Part shown: piece after piece, positions 25,411-34,049 of the stretch | Layout: each line of letters opens with the position of its first letter | How positions within the stretch are numbered: the stretch's first letter is position 1 | NCBI GenBank assembly: GCA_049323895.1 | Contig: JBMOKT010000013.1 | Span: forward strand, 124,001-188,000 | Length of the DNA: 64,000 nucleotides | Direction: 5' to 3' | Source: JBMOKT01 sp049323895 | GTDB lineage: Bacteria > Bacillota > Peptococcia > Peptococcales > BICA1-8 | Program-made: the position numbers and the translations under genes | The notes under the pieces: model-generated | Told to the model about the DNA's origin: nothing | The model's input: only the letters and a program-made list of their open reading frames with translations | Databases searched by the model: none

Positions 25411-27456
25411 TTGCAAATAATTATTGCTCCTTATTCAGGATTTTGTTTTGGAGTAAAAATGGCAATTAAAGAAGGTGAAGAACAATTAACACAAGGTGGA
25501 TTAATAGCTAGTTACGGACCATTAATTCATAACCCTCAAGAAGTAAATAGATTAGAAAAAGAAGGAATAATTTGCAGGGAAAATTTAAATGATATTAAAG
25601 AAGAAAAAGTATTAATAAGAACACATGGCGTAACCCCCCTGGTTCTTGATAAACTTCAGGAAAAAAACTTTCAAATAATTGATTGCACATGCCCTTTTGT
25701 TAAAAAGGTGCAAAAGATAGCCAATGAATACGCAGACAAAGGTTATACGGTGCTTATATTTGGAAACAAAAAACATCCCGAGGTCGAAGGCATTGTCGGA
25801 TGGTCAAGGGGCAAGGGTATTCCTGTCAGGGATTTAGATGACTTGCAGCAGTATGACTTGAGTAATAAAAAAATATGCCTTGTTGCACAAACAACTGAAA
25901 ATAACGATACTTTCAACACGATCTGCGGGTTTCTTGAAAATAATTTCAGTGATTTAGTAGCTTTTAATACAATTTGTTCAGCTACCTCACAACGGCAAAA
26001 AGCTGCTTTAACCATAGCCCAGGATGTAGACTTGATGATTGTCGTTGGAGGTTTAAATAGTGCCAATACTCAAAAACTAGCCCTTTTATGTGAGAAATCA
26101 GGAACACCTACAAAACATATAGAAACATCAGCAGATTTAGATGCTTCTTGGTTTGATAATATAAGAAGGGTAGGGGTAACGGCAGGTGCTTCGACACCAG
26201 ATTGGATAATTGAGGAGGTTGTCAGGACAATGGAAGAAATTAAAAACAAAGGTGAAATGCACAAAGAAGCAGGGACAGATATCAAGTCCCAATTTGAAGA
26301 GGACATGCCAATTCTCGGCACTGTGACACCAGGTGAAATTATCACCGGCAAGGTTGTTCAAATAAACAGTGAAGAAATCATGGTAGATGTGGGTGGTAAA
26401 TCGGAAGGATTAATACCGATAGATGAATTATCTTATCGTAAAGTCAATAATCCCCATGATTTTGTAAAAATTGGGGACGAAGTTAAGGTTGAGGTATTAA
26501 AAGTAGAGAATGCCGAAGGTAATATGGTTCTTTCCAAACGGAGAGCAGATCAGGAACAGGCTCTGCAAAAGTTAGAAGAGGCATTCAATCAAGGTACTGC
26601 GGTAGAAGCTGAGGTGGTAGAAAAAGTCAAGGGCGGTGTGTTAGTGGACATTGGAATGCGTGGTTTTGTTCCAGCCTCCTTGATTGATAGGGTATTTGTA
26701 GAAAATCTTGACCAATTTGTTGGTCAAAAGCTGCAGTTTAAAGTAATAGAATTTGATCGGGAATCTAAAAAAGCCGTTCTTTCCCGTAAGGCTGTCTTGG
26801 AAGAAGAATATCAAGTTAAAAAGGCACAGATCCTTGATGAGATTTCCCCTGGACAAAAACGCAAAGGTATTGTACAGCGTATAACAAATTTTGGTGCCTT
26901 TATTGATTTAGGCGGCGTCGATGGTCTTCTGCATGTTTCTGAAATGGGCTGGGGCAGAGTAAGCCACCCCCGTGACATTGTTAAAGAAGGAGATGAAATA
27001 GAAGTATACATATTAAATGTTGATAAAGAAAATGAGAAGATTTCTCTAGGCTTAAAGCAACTAATACCCAGTCCTTGGGAAGCTGTGGCATCAAAATATC
27101 CTGCTGGAACCATAGTTTCAGGTAAGGTTGCACGTATTGCACCTTTTGGTGTATTCGTTGAAATTGAGCCTGGAATTGACGGCCTTGTCCATATTTCACA
27201 GTTGTCGTGGGAAAGGGTAGAAAAGCCGGAAGATGTAGTTTCTGTGGGGCAAGAGGTAAAGGTAAAGGTTTTAGATGTAAATAAAGATGAAAAAAAGATG
27301 AGTTTGAGCATCAAGGAAGTTATGGATAAACCTGTGAAAGAAAAAAAAGAAGTTGAAAAAAAGGAAGCTTATCCTGAATACCAAGATGAGCCCTCTGGTG
27401 TAACAATTGGTGATGTTGTAGGTAATCTATTTGATAACTATAAAAATAGAGAATAA
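25411..27456 (+). CDS. ispH: Bifunctional IspH reductase / ribosomal protein S1 fusion
   Basis: The N-terminal part (about 1-285) is 4-hydroxy-3-methylbut-2-enyl diphosphate reductase, the last step of the MEP isoprenoid pathway. Its three [4Fe-4S] cysteines are present: Cys12 (GFCFGV), Cys94 (CTCPF) and Cys189 (NTICSATSQ). From about residue 295 four S1 RNA-binding domains follow, the third and fourth opening GQKRKGIVQRITNFGAF and AGTIVSGKVARIAPFGVF. One continuous frame with no stop shows a real fusion, known from many clostridia. TTG 25411 is the start, behind AGGAG. The lysine/glutamate-rich tail is low complexity. Confidence 0.95.
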   Translation: MQIIIAPYSGFCFGVKMAIKEGEEQLTQGGLIASYGPLIHNPQEVNRLEKEGIICRENLNDIKEEKVLIRTHGVTPLVLDKLQEKNFQIIDCTCPFVKKVQKIANEYADKGYTVLIFGNKKHPEVEGIVGWSRGKGIPVRDLDDLQQYDLSNKKICLVAQTTENNDTFNTICGFLENNFSDLVAFNTICSATSQRQKAALTIAQDVDLMIVVGGLNSANTQKLALLCEKSGTPTKHIETSADLDASWFDNIRRVGVTAGASTPDWIIEEVVRTMEEIKNKGEMHKEAGTDIKSQFEEDMPILGTVTPGEIITGKVVQINSEEIMVDVGGKSEGLIPIDELSYRKVNNPHDFVKIGDEVKVEVLKVENAEGNMVLSKRRADQEQALQKLEEAFNQGTAVEAEVVEKVKGGVLVDIGMRGFVPASLIDRVFVENLDQFVGQKLQFKVIEFDRESKKAVLSRKAVLEEEYQVKKAQILDEISPGQKRKGIVQRITNFGAFIDLGGVDGLLHVSEMGWGRVSHPRDIVKEGDEIEVYILNVDKENEKISLGLKQLIPSPWEAVASKYPAGTIVSGKVARIAPFGVFVEIEPGIDGLVHISQLSWERVEKPEDVVSVGQEVKVKVLDVNKDEKKMSLSIKEVMDKPVKEKKEVEKKEAYPEYQDEPSGVTIGDVVGNLFDNYKNRE

Positions 27457-27460
27457 TAAG

Positions 27461-27484
27461 GGCGCAGCTGATGCTGCGTCTTTC
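27461..27484 (+). terminator. Weak hairpin after the IspH-S1 gene
   Basis: An 8-bp stem (27461-27468 with 27473-27480, one G-T pair) around a TGAT loop, followed by only three T. It lies 4 nt after the stop and contains an in-frame ATG that I reject as the fni start. Confidence 0.45.
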
Positions 27485-27506
27485 CTTAACCAGAGGTGGT
27501 GATTTG

Positions 27507-28577
27507 ATGGATTTAAGATCTACCAGGAAAATGGAACATCTTCAGCATGCCCTTAAATTATCGAGGGGTCCTTTACAAACTGGTTTTGATGATTTACACC
27601 TGGTTCATCAGGCTCTAAGCCCTATAGATCTCGATAAAATTGATACATCTTTAACCATGTTTAATAAAAGACTAGGATTTCCTTTGCTAATCAATGCCAT
27701 AACCGGCGGGGCACCCGGGCTTGAAAACATTAATCGAAAGCTTGCTGAAGCTGCTAGAGAAGCAGAAATTGCTTTAGCAGTTGGCTCCCAAACAGCAGCC
27801 ATTAATTTCCCTGAGCTGGAGTATACCTACAAAATTGTGCGTAAAGCCAACCCTAAAGGCTTAATTTTTGCAAATATTAGTGCTCTTGCTGACTACAGAC
27901 ACGCTTTAGCCGCTGTTGAGATGATTAATGCCGACGCTCTGCAGCTACATCTAAATATTGCACAAGAACTGGCAATGAAAGAGGGAGACAGGTGTTTTGC
28001 AAAGTTAAAGGATAACATTGCAGCAATAATTGAACATTCGCCTGTGCCTATTATCCTTAAAGAAGTAGGATTTGGGATTTCATATGAATCGGCCATGATT
28101 ATTCAGGACTTAGGTATTAGTTATGTTGATATTGGCGGCGCAGGGGGGACAAATTTTGCAGCAATCGAACTTGAACGAGATTTAGAAAATGCTAACTATG
28201 ATTTGATTAACTGGGGGATTCCAACTGCCATTTCTTTATTGGAAGTAAAAGCTGCCGTCCCTGTTATGTCTATTATAGCTTCAGGTGGTATTTATACCCC
28301 ACTTAACATAATTAAATCCTTGGTAGTTGGCGCAAAAATGGTGGGAATAGCCTTGCCTGCTCTAGAAAAAGCATATCACCAAGGCACACAGGAGCTTATT
28401 TTATATCTAAATCAACTGATTTTACAGTCAAAACATTTAATGCTCTTAACGGGAGCTGAAGATTTATCTCAGTTATCTTCCAAGCCAATAATTATTAATG
28501 GTTTTACAAAAGAATGGCTAAATAATAGACGTATTGATACTGCCTTATATGCACAAAGACCAACAACGCCTTTTTAG
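27507..28577 (+). CDS. fni: Type 2 isopentenyl-diphosphate Delta-isomerase
   Basis: FMN- and NADPH-dependent isomerase of the glycolate-oxidase barrel family, interconverting IPP and DMAPP. Seen are RKMEHLQHAL near the N-terminus, FPLLINAITGGAPGLENINR, AVGSQTAA, the LQLHLNIAQEL segment, and DIGGAGGTNFAAIE in the FMN phosphate loop. About 356 residues, normal length. ATG 27507 is chosen because GAGGTGGTGA lies just upstream. It directly follows ispH, so isoprenoid end steps are adjacent. The last codons lie inside the terminator hairpin. Confidence 0.92.
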   Translation: MDLRSTRKMEHLQHALKLSRGPLQTGFDDLHLVHQALSPIDLDKIDTSLTMFNKRLGFPLLINAITGGAPGLENINRKLAEAAREAEIALAVGSQTAAINFPELEYTYKIVRKANPKGLIFANISALADYRHALAAVEMINADALQLHLNIAQELAMKEGDRCFAKLKDNIAAIIEHSPVPIILKEVGFGISYESAMIIQDLGISYVDIGGAGGTNFAAIELERDLENANYDLINWGIPTAISLLEVKAAVPVMSIIASGGIYTPLNIIKSLVVGAKMVGIALPALEKAYHQGTQELILYLNQLILQSKHLMLLTGAEDLSQLSSKPIIINGFTKEWLNNRRIDTALYAQRPTTPF

Positions 28578-28587
28578 GCGTTGTTTT
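28564..28587 (+). terminator. Terminator overlapping the fni stop codon
   Basis: CAACGCCT (28564-28571) pairs with AGGCGTTG (28576-28583) around TTTT, then TTTT. The fni stop TAG (28575-28577) falls at the loop and 3' arm, so the stem encodes the last residues. Confidence 0.8.
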
Positions 28588-28664
28588 CGTATTAGAAAAC
28601 TAAGTATAAAAAACACTATGGAGGGCACTCTAATTTTGAAAAACTAATGAAAGGAGTGGCAGCG

Positions 28665-29381
28665 TTGGGCTTAAATTTAGGGTTAATAGTACTAATTTCC
28701 TTGTCAGTGTTAATATATTTTGGTCTTGCACAAAGGGTACTGGACAGAATGGGCTTGACGGATAAGGGTGCTTTTTTGGTAATTGGAGCGCTGGTTGCAG
28801 GCAGCTTTGTCGATATACCAATTACTAGAGGAAATATTGATATCACAGTAAACGTCGGTGGCGGTATAGTACCTATTGCTCTAGCGATTTATCTAATAAT
28901 CCATGCAGGAACTACAAAGGAAAAGATTAGAGCAGTATTAGGTGCCGTTATCACAGGTATCGTAATTTATTATTTAGGCAGCATCCTGATGAAGGGTGGC
29001 CATGACGAATTTAACACTCTAATAGACCCAATTTATATCTATCCTATTGTCGGCGGTTTAATTGCTTATATTGCGGGAAGGTCACGGCGGGCGGCTTTTG
29101 TAGCAGCAACTATAGGTGTGTTATTTTTAGATATTTTCCACACAATTTATCTATTTACAGCAAGGATTTCAGGTACTGTACATATTGGAGGTGCAGGAGC
29201 CTTTGACAGTATAGTATTGGCGGGGATAATAGCTGTACTGCTGGCAGAAATTATTGGAGAAAGCAGAGAAAGGCTTCAAGGAGGACCAGATAGTAGGGGC
29301 AGGGATCCCCAATTGATTAAAAATCTCAAACCTATTAAAAAACGAGAAAAAAATACCCAGAGGGGTGAGAATAATGACTAA
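28665..29381 (+). CDS. DUF1614 family integral membrane protein
   Basis: A membrane protein of about 238 residues and roughly six hydrophobic segments. DUF1614 marks are SFVDIPITRG and the VNVGGGIVPIALAIYLI stretch, and GAGAFDSIVLAGIIAVLLAEII near the end. The function of the family is unknown; it tends to occur in spore-forming clostridia. TTG 28665 has AAGGAG 8 nt upstream, whereas the in-frame ATG 28647 has none at a good distance. The tail is basic. It overlaps the spoIIP start by 8 nt, so the two are probably translated together. Confidence 0.78.
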   Translation: MGLNLGLIVLISLSVLIYFGLAQRVLDRMGLTDKGAFLVIGALVAGSFVDIPITRGNIDITVNVGGGIVPIALAIYLIIHAGTTKEKIRAVLGAVITGIVIYYLGSILMKGGHDEFNTLIDPIYIYPIVGGLIAYIAGRSRRAAFVAATIGVLFLDIFHTIYLFTARISGTVHIGGAGAFDSIVLAGIIAVLLAEIIGESRERLQGGPDSRGRDPQLIKNLKPIKKREKNTQRGENND

Positions 29382-30585
29382 AAACAAAAAATATATATTG
29401 GCATGGTCAATTGTTTTTGTCACTGCGTCGTTTTTTTTATTCCTCTTTAGTAATAATCCGATAAAGGAGACTGGCTTACTATTAAATATGAACAATCATC
29501 TTTCTATTGACTTTTTAGATGAACAAGGGAATTTTGAGCTGGAAAGAACTGATGGTGGGTTTTACACTTTTGTGGATAGTGAAACTAAAAAAGAAATAGA
29601 TAGGACGGCAAGAGCAGTTTTTAAAGGCGACCAGTTGATAATAGGAGATAATACCTTATTTGAAGTAGAAAAAATCGAAGATGACACAGTTTATTGTAAA
29701 AACAAAGGAAAAGAAAATATTTCCTGGCTTCCTCAATGGGATGCAGCAGTCAGTGCACCGGCAGCTAATCTGATTGCACAGGAGACTAACAAATCTGTTG
29801 CAATTTACAGTACCCATACTGCTGAATCATATGTTCCAACATCTGGCAAGGACAGTGAGCCGGGCAAGGGTGATATCTTGAATGTTTCTCAGGTTATCTC
29901 TGAGGTACTCCAAAAGGATGGCATAAAAACAAATTTGAGTTTGAATAAACACGACCCACATGACGCCAATGCCTATCAAAGGTCAAGGAGAACAGCTGTA
30001 CAATTGCTGAAAAAAAGACCGGCTACCATAATTGATGTTCATAGGGATGGTGTCCCTGATCCCAAGTTTTATGCTAAAAAAATAGATGGTCAGGATGCGA
30101 CACAAATAAGGTTAGTTGTCGGCAGACAGAATCAGAACATGCAGGCAAATTTAGATTATGCAAAACAAATGAAGGCTTTTTATGATGAAAAGAAACCCGG
30201 GCTAATCAAAGGAATTTTTATAGCCAAAGGTAATTATAACCAAGATTTAGCACCCCGCTCCATCCTTATTGAGGTAGGAACTCATACCAACCCATTAGAA
30301 TCAGCTTCAAATGGGGCAGCCACATTTGCCTCATTTCTACCGGAGTTTTTAGGGCTGCAACAAGCCGGCGGTAACCAAGGTGGAGTTGGAGGCGGTGATA
30401 GACAAATAAATAGGACCATAGAAAAAGGAACAGGGTCATCTATAATTTGGATTTTAGCTATATTAGTTATTGGCGGTGCAGGTTTTCTATTAATTAGTTC
30501 AGGTAGTGTAAAAGGGTCTGTTGACAGGGTGCGTAATATAGGAAAAGAATTCACAAGCTTCTTGGGAAGTAGAAGAAGAAAGTAA
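29374..30585 (+). CDS. spoIIP: Stage II sporulation protein P (peptidoglycan amidase), with extra C-terminal membrane helix
   Basis: Cell-wall hydrolase that acts with SpoIID and SpoIIM during engulfment. The amidase domain (about residues 135-330) shows VAIYSTHTAESYVPTSG, IIDVHRDG and SILIEVGTHTNP, with the zinc histidines and glutamate. An N-terminal helix (about 9-28) anchors it. A second hydrophobic helix (SIIWILAILVIGGAGFLLI) sits after a glycine-rich linker near residue 350, with a basic tail; the Bacillus protein lacks this. ATG 29374 is preferred over GTG 29365, given AGGGG at 29361-29365. YIEGIA follows 1 nt later. Confidence 0.9.
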   Translation: MTKNKKYILAWSIVFVTASFFLFLFSNNPIKETGLLLNMNNHLSIDFLDEQGNFELERTDGGFYTFVDSETKKEIDRTARAVFKGDQLIIGDNTLFEVEKIEDDTVYCKNKGKENISWLPQWDAAVSAPAANLIAQETNKSVAIYSTHTAESYVPTSGKDSEPGKGDILNVSQVISEVLQKDGIKTNLSLNKHDPHDANAYQRSRRTAVQLLKKRPATIIDVHRDGVPDPKFYAKKIDGQDATQIRLVVGRQNQNMQANLDYAKQMKAFYDEKKPGLIKGIFIAKGNYNQDLAPRSILIEVGTHTNPLESASNGAATFASFLPEFLGLQQAGGNQGGVGGGDRQINRTIEKGTGSSIIWILAILVIGGAGFLLISSGSVKGSVDRVRNIGKEFTSFLGSRRRK

Positions 30586-30586
30586 A

Positions 30587-31477
30587 ATGGATAAATATTC
30601 TGCGGTAATTATATTAGGCATAATTGTTGGTGTTCTGGCAAGACTCTTTATGTTAAGAAGCGATTACCGGTCATATCCTTCTTATCCCCACGGGTATATC
30701 ACCCATATATCCCTGGGGATAATTGCATCAGCACTGGCATCATTAGCAATTCCTGCTTTATTAGAAAAAGAGTTTACGGCCGTTACCTTTTTGGTATTGG
30801 CGGCACAACAATTTCGAGATATCAGAAATATGGAACGAGAAACACTTAATAAGCTGGAAAGTTATAGTCTAGTCCCAAGAGGCTTTGACTACATTGAGGG
30901 AATCGCCAAAACCTTTGAAGCACGAAACTACTTAGTAATGTTTGTTTCCCTTGTTACTACCGCTAATTCCATAATCTTTAATTCTATTATTGGTGTATTG
31001 GCAGGTCTTGCAGCAATTGCCCTAACAGGCATTTTAAAGGGCGGAAAATTCATAAGGGATATTGCAGTAGTTAAACAAGGCAAGCTTCATTTTCAAGGCT
31101 CTCTTTTGCTAATTGACAACATAGTAATAATGAATGTGGGATTGAGGGAAGCCAGGGAAAAAATATTGAAGGAAGCCTTTGGATTAATCATCCACCCTAA
31201 AGATGATGATGCACGAGCTACTTTAAATAACCTTGGACAACGGCAGGCTATCCTTCATGATGTTTCTGTTCTGGTGGGAAGTAAATTAGAAGTAGGGGAG
31301 CCGGAGTGGACTCCGTTGATGAGAAAAGATATTGAAACAGGAAAAATGGGATTGTATATTTTACCCAACGAACCAGACGTAGAATGTATTATTCAGGCTA
31401 TTTACCGCACACCGGTATTAGAGAGTGCAGTACAAAAACCCTTGTCAAGCAAAATAGGGAGAAAAGCTGCTGATTAA
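30587..31477 (+). CDS. YIEGIA family membrane protein
   Basis: A 296-residue protein of the YIEGIA family, named after the motif present here in GFDYIEGIAKTFEARNYLVM at about residues 102-121. Two or three N-terminal hydrophobic segments, a further pair around 118-150, then a soluble C-terminal domain. Function is unknown. The family occurs in spore formers, typically beside spoIIP and gpr. It starts 1 nt after spoIIP, and the small gene known as its capping subunit follows. Confidence 0.82.
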   Translation: MDKYSAVIILGIIVGVLARLFMLRSDYRSYPSYPHGYITHISLGIIASALASLAIPALLEKEFTAVTFLVLAAQQFRDIRNMERETLNKLESYSLVPRGFDYIEGIAKTFEARNYLVMFVSLVTTANSIIFNSIIGVLAGLAAIALTGILKGGKFIRDIAVVKQGKLHFQGSLLLIDNIVIMNVGLREAREKILKEAFGLIIHPKDDDARATLNNLGQRQAILHDVSVLVGSKLEVGEPEWTPLMRKDIETGKMGLYILPNEPDVECIIQAIYRTPVLESAVQKPLSSKIGRKAAD

Positions 31478-31541
31478 TAAGAATGAAAAGGTGAAACAGT
31501 AAAGGGAAAAGAGTAAAAAAACATACCTAGTGGGGGTAAAA

Positions 31542-31733
31542 ATGGAAGTTGCATTAAAAGAACAAATTTTAGCCGCAGTTACGTCAAATCCAGAGAAGGT
31601 AATGGGGAATTTGCCAGTTTTTATTACTAAAGACCAGAGTGAAGCTGAAAAAATATCCTTATTATTAAGCAGGATTTTAAAAGCTATGACCCATGATTTG
31701 GAAAATGGAGTATATATCATCGTAAAGCACTGA
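31542..31733 (+). CDS. Capping complex subunit for YIEGIA
   Basis: A 63-residue protein with the pattern of the small partner of YIEGIA: an N-terminal MEVALKEQILAAVTS, then GNLPVFITKDQSEAE and a C-terminal HDLENGVYIIVKH. GGGGG stands 5 nt before ATG 31542; an in-frame GTG at 31530 is less likely. The name comes from the protein family; what it caps is not established. The 64 nt upstream after YIEGIA show no terminator, so it is probably in the same transcript. Confidence 0.75.
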   Translation: MEVALKEQILAAVTSNPEKVMGNLPVFITKDQSEAEKISLLLSRILKAMTHDLENGVYIIVKH

Positions 31734-31746
31734 CGGAGGTAATGTT

Positions 31747-32217
31747 TTGCATGTCATTTATAATTGTTACGGCGGCTCCCATTCCTCGGTGACAGCTGCT
31801 TGTATTCATGCGGGTTTGCTTGAAGAAGGGCAGATACCTACTGCCCAACAGTTGTTAGGGCTCCCTTACTATGATCAACAAATAGCCGAAGACCATGGTC
31901 ACATTAGGTTTATAGGGGAAGACAACTTTGGAAATAAAATTTATATAACAAGTAAACATAATTTATCTAATAACTACCAAACTATAATGCGAAGCATAGC
32001 AAGTATAATAGAAATACCAAATGAGGAATTGGTTTTCATTGATACTATGCCTTATGTAAATTTTCTAATGGTAATAGGCGGTTATCTATCGCGAAGATTA
32101 GGTCTGGTGAAAATAGGAAGACCAATAGTCATTAAAGGGACTCAAATTGCGTTTAAAAATTTCTCGTCTTTGGTAAATTCAATAAAAAATAAGTATGGAA
32201 GGTTACATCATCAATGA
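31747..32217 (+). CDS. DUF3189 family protein, first copy
   Basis: A 156-residue soluble protein with the family opening HVIYNCYGGSHSSVTAACIHAG, which resembles a phosphate-loop or tyrosine-phosphatase-like start, followed by LLGLPYYDQQ and a middle VFIDTMPYVN. Function is unknown. TTG 31747 is the start, with GGAGGTA at 31735-31741. It overlaps the second DUF3189 gene by 4 nt (ATGA), so the two products are made together and may form a heterodimer. Confidence 0.78.
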   Translation: MHVIYNCYGGSHSSVTAACIHAGLLEEGQIPTAQQLLGLPYYDQQIAEDHGHIRFIGEDNFGNKIYITSKHNLSNNYQTIMRSIASIIEIPNEELVFIDTMPYVNFLMVIGGYLSRRLGLVKIGRPIVIKGTQIAFKNFSSLVNSIKNKYGRLHHQ

Positions 32218-32633
32218 AAATAGTTTTTCTTTGCCCAACTGGAACCTTTTCCTCCCTGACCGCTGCTCATTTATATTTAGGCAACATTAGCCGGAATACC
32301 ACTGTTAAAGAAATTCTAGAGTTGCCTTATTATGGTGAATTTACTGCTAAAACAGGATTGTTTTTTTATATTGGTAAGGATAAAGGTGAAAATTTAATCT
32401 ATACTCTTGGTATCAGCAATGAACCAAATATAATTATGAAATCAGCTTATGATTTATTGACTATAAAAGGTATCCCCAGAGAGCATTTGGTATTTTGTGA
32501 TGTGTCCAAATACGTTCCATATTATTTGGTTTTTTTAAACAGGTACTTTCCTAACTTAACAAAAAAAATAATTGCTAAAATCTTAAAAAAAAATTTCAAT
32601 TCAATTCAAAAAGAAATAGAATATATATCTTAG
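32214..32633 (+). CDS. DUF3189 family protein, second copy
   Basis: A 139-residue paralogue of the preceding gene. Aligned features are the opening IVFLCPTGTFSSLTAAHLYLG, ILELPYYGE and HLVFCDVSKYVPYYLVFLN. The glycine pair and the serine pattern of the loop differ between copies (YGGSHSSVTA versus PTGTFSSLTA), which suggests the copies have diverged in function. It ends the block that begins with DUF1614 and is followed by a strong terminator. Confidence 0.75.
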   Translation: MKIVFLCPTGTFSSLTAAHLYLGNISRNTTVKEILELPYYGEFTAKTGLFFYIGKDKGENLIYTLGISNEPNIIMKSAYDLLTIKGIPREHLVFCDVSKYVPYYLVFLNRYFPNLTKKIIAKILKKNFNSIQKEIEYIS

Positions 32634-32658
32634 GCAGGGAGATGTCCCTGCCTTTTTC
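32632..32658 (+). terminator. Terminator after the DUF3189 pair
   Basis: A 9-bp perfect stem (32632-32640 with 32645-32653), GATG loop and a T-rich tail. It begins inside the stop codon of the preceding gene. Confidence 0.9.
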
Positions 32659-32722
32659 TTGACTAGATAAAGGGTATAATAGATAATGAATAAGAAATAC
32701 AAAATGGTAATGGAGTGAAATG

Positions 32723-34030
32723 ATGGGAAAGGCAGTTATTTCAGAGATTTTACTTGATTCCATAGCTCAGGAATTAGGTTTAATACCAGGGGATAAGATA
32801 CTTAAAATTAATGAATGTGAACCTTCAGACCTTATTGATTTTCAATATTTATGGGCAGGGGAGGAAGTTAATTTACTCGTTGAAAAAAAAGACGGAGAAC
32901 AGGTGATTTATGAAATTGACAAAGAATATGATGAAGGTTTAGGGGTAATATTTGAAGAGGGTGTGTTTGACCGCATTCGGACCTGCCGCAACAAATGCAT
33001 ATTCTGTTTTGTGGATCAAATGTCCCCGGGAATGAGACCTTCTTTGTATAATAAAGACGATGATTACCGACTGTCTTTCTTGCAAGGGAATTTTATAACA
33101 CTAACCAACTTGAGCTATCAGGATAAGGAAAAGATAAAAAACTACCATTTAAGCCCGCTTTATGTGTCAGTACATACTACAGATCCATCCCTTAGAAAAT
33201 ATATATTAGGCAATGAGAGTGCCGGTAATATTAGAGAACAATTAGAAGACATGATTTCTGCAGGTATTAGGTTTCATACCCAGGTAGTTTTATGTCCGGG
33301 TATTAATGATGGAAATTTTTTAGAAAAGACTATTAAGGACCTGGGTAATATGTGGCCGGGGATAAGTTCCTTGGCAATTGTGCCCATCGGAGTTACCAAG
33401 TTTAGAAGGGATGTTGAAAAATTCCCTCCCTTTACTAAAAGCTATGCTCAGTCTTTAGTTAATTTAGTGTCGCAAAAACAAAGAGAATTTAAGGACACTC
33501 TAGGCTATAGATTTGTTTTTCTTTCTGATGAGATTTATATACAAGCTAATCTGGACTTCCCTGCTTATGATACTTATGAAGATTTTCCCCAGCTTGAAAA
33601 CGGAATAGGAAACAGCAGGCTTTTTATTAATGAATTTGATGAAATAAAATCCACCCTGCCTTTACAGGTAGATGGGTTTAAAGATTATTTAATTCTCACA
33701 AGCGAGTCTGGACAACATATTTTAAAACCTGTAATCTCATATTTAAATAATATAATTGGGGTTAATCTGCAAATGCATGTAACAAAAAACGATTTTTTTG
33801 GATCACGGGTAACGGTAACCGGGCTTTTAACTGGCTCAGATTTAATTTCAAGTATGAAAAATAATGTAAAACCCGGTCAGAAGGTAATAATATCTAATAT
33901 AATGCTTAAACAAAAAGAGGACATCTTTCTGGATAATGTAAAACCCGAGGAAGTAGCACAAAAACTAAATATTGAATTAATTATTTGTGACAACTCCCCT
34001 CAAGGCTTGGTAGATATAATATTAGGTTAA
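32723..34030 (+). CDS. DUF512 family protein with PDZ and radical-SAM-like cysteines
   Basis: A 435-residue cytoplasmic iron-sulfur protein. Residues about 1-60 form a PDZ-like domain (AQELGLIPGDKILKINECEPSD). CRNKCIFCFVDQ near 88-99 is the CxxxCxxC cluster motif of radical SAM enzymes, followed by the long DUF512 region (DDYRLSFLQGNFITLTNL). The reaction is unknown. The gene is almost always just before der in clostridia, as here with a 19-nt gap. ATG 32720 and ATG 32723 are both possible; GGAG at 32712-32715 slightly favours the second. Confidence 0.87.
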   Translation: MGKAVISEILLDSIAQELGLIPGDKILKINECEPSDLIDFQYLWAGEEVNLLVEKKDGEQVIYEIDKEYDEGLGVIFEEGVFDRIRTCRNKCIFCFVDQMSPGMRPSLYNKDDDYRLSFLQGNFITLTNLSYQDKEKIKNYHLSPLYVSVHTTDPSLRKYILGNESAGNIREQLEDMISAGIRFHTQVVLCPGINDGNFLEKTIKDLGNMWPGISSLAIVPIGVTKFRRDVEKFPPFTKSYAQSLVNLVSQKQREFKDTLGYRFVFLSDEIYIQANLDFPAYDTYEDFPQLENGIGNSRLFINEFDEIKSTLPLQVDGFKDYLILTSESGQHILKPVISYLNNIIGVNLQMHVTKNDFFGSRVTVTGLLTGSDLISSMKNNVKPGQKVIISNIMLKQKEDIFLDNVKPEEVAQKLNIELIICDNSPQGLVDIILG

Positions 34031-34049
34031 TATGCGTAGGAGTGATAAA

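Noticed and set aside
32659..32680. TTGACT followed by TATAAT before the DUF512 gene
   Set aside because: The spacing is 10 nt, far from the 16-18 needed for a SigA promoter; the -35 also overlaps the T tract of the terminator.
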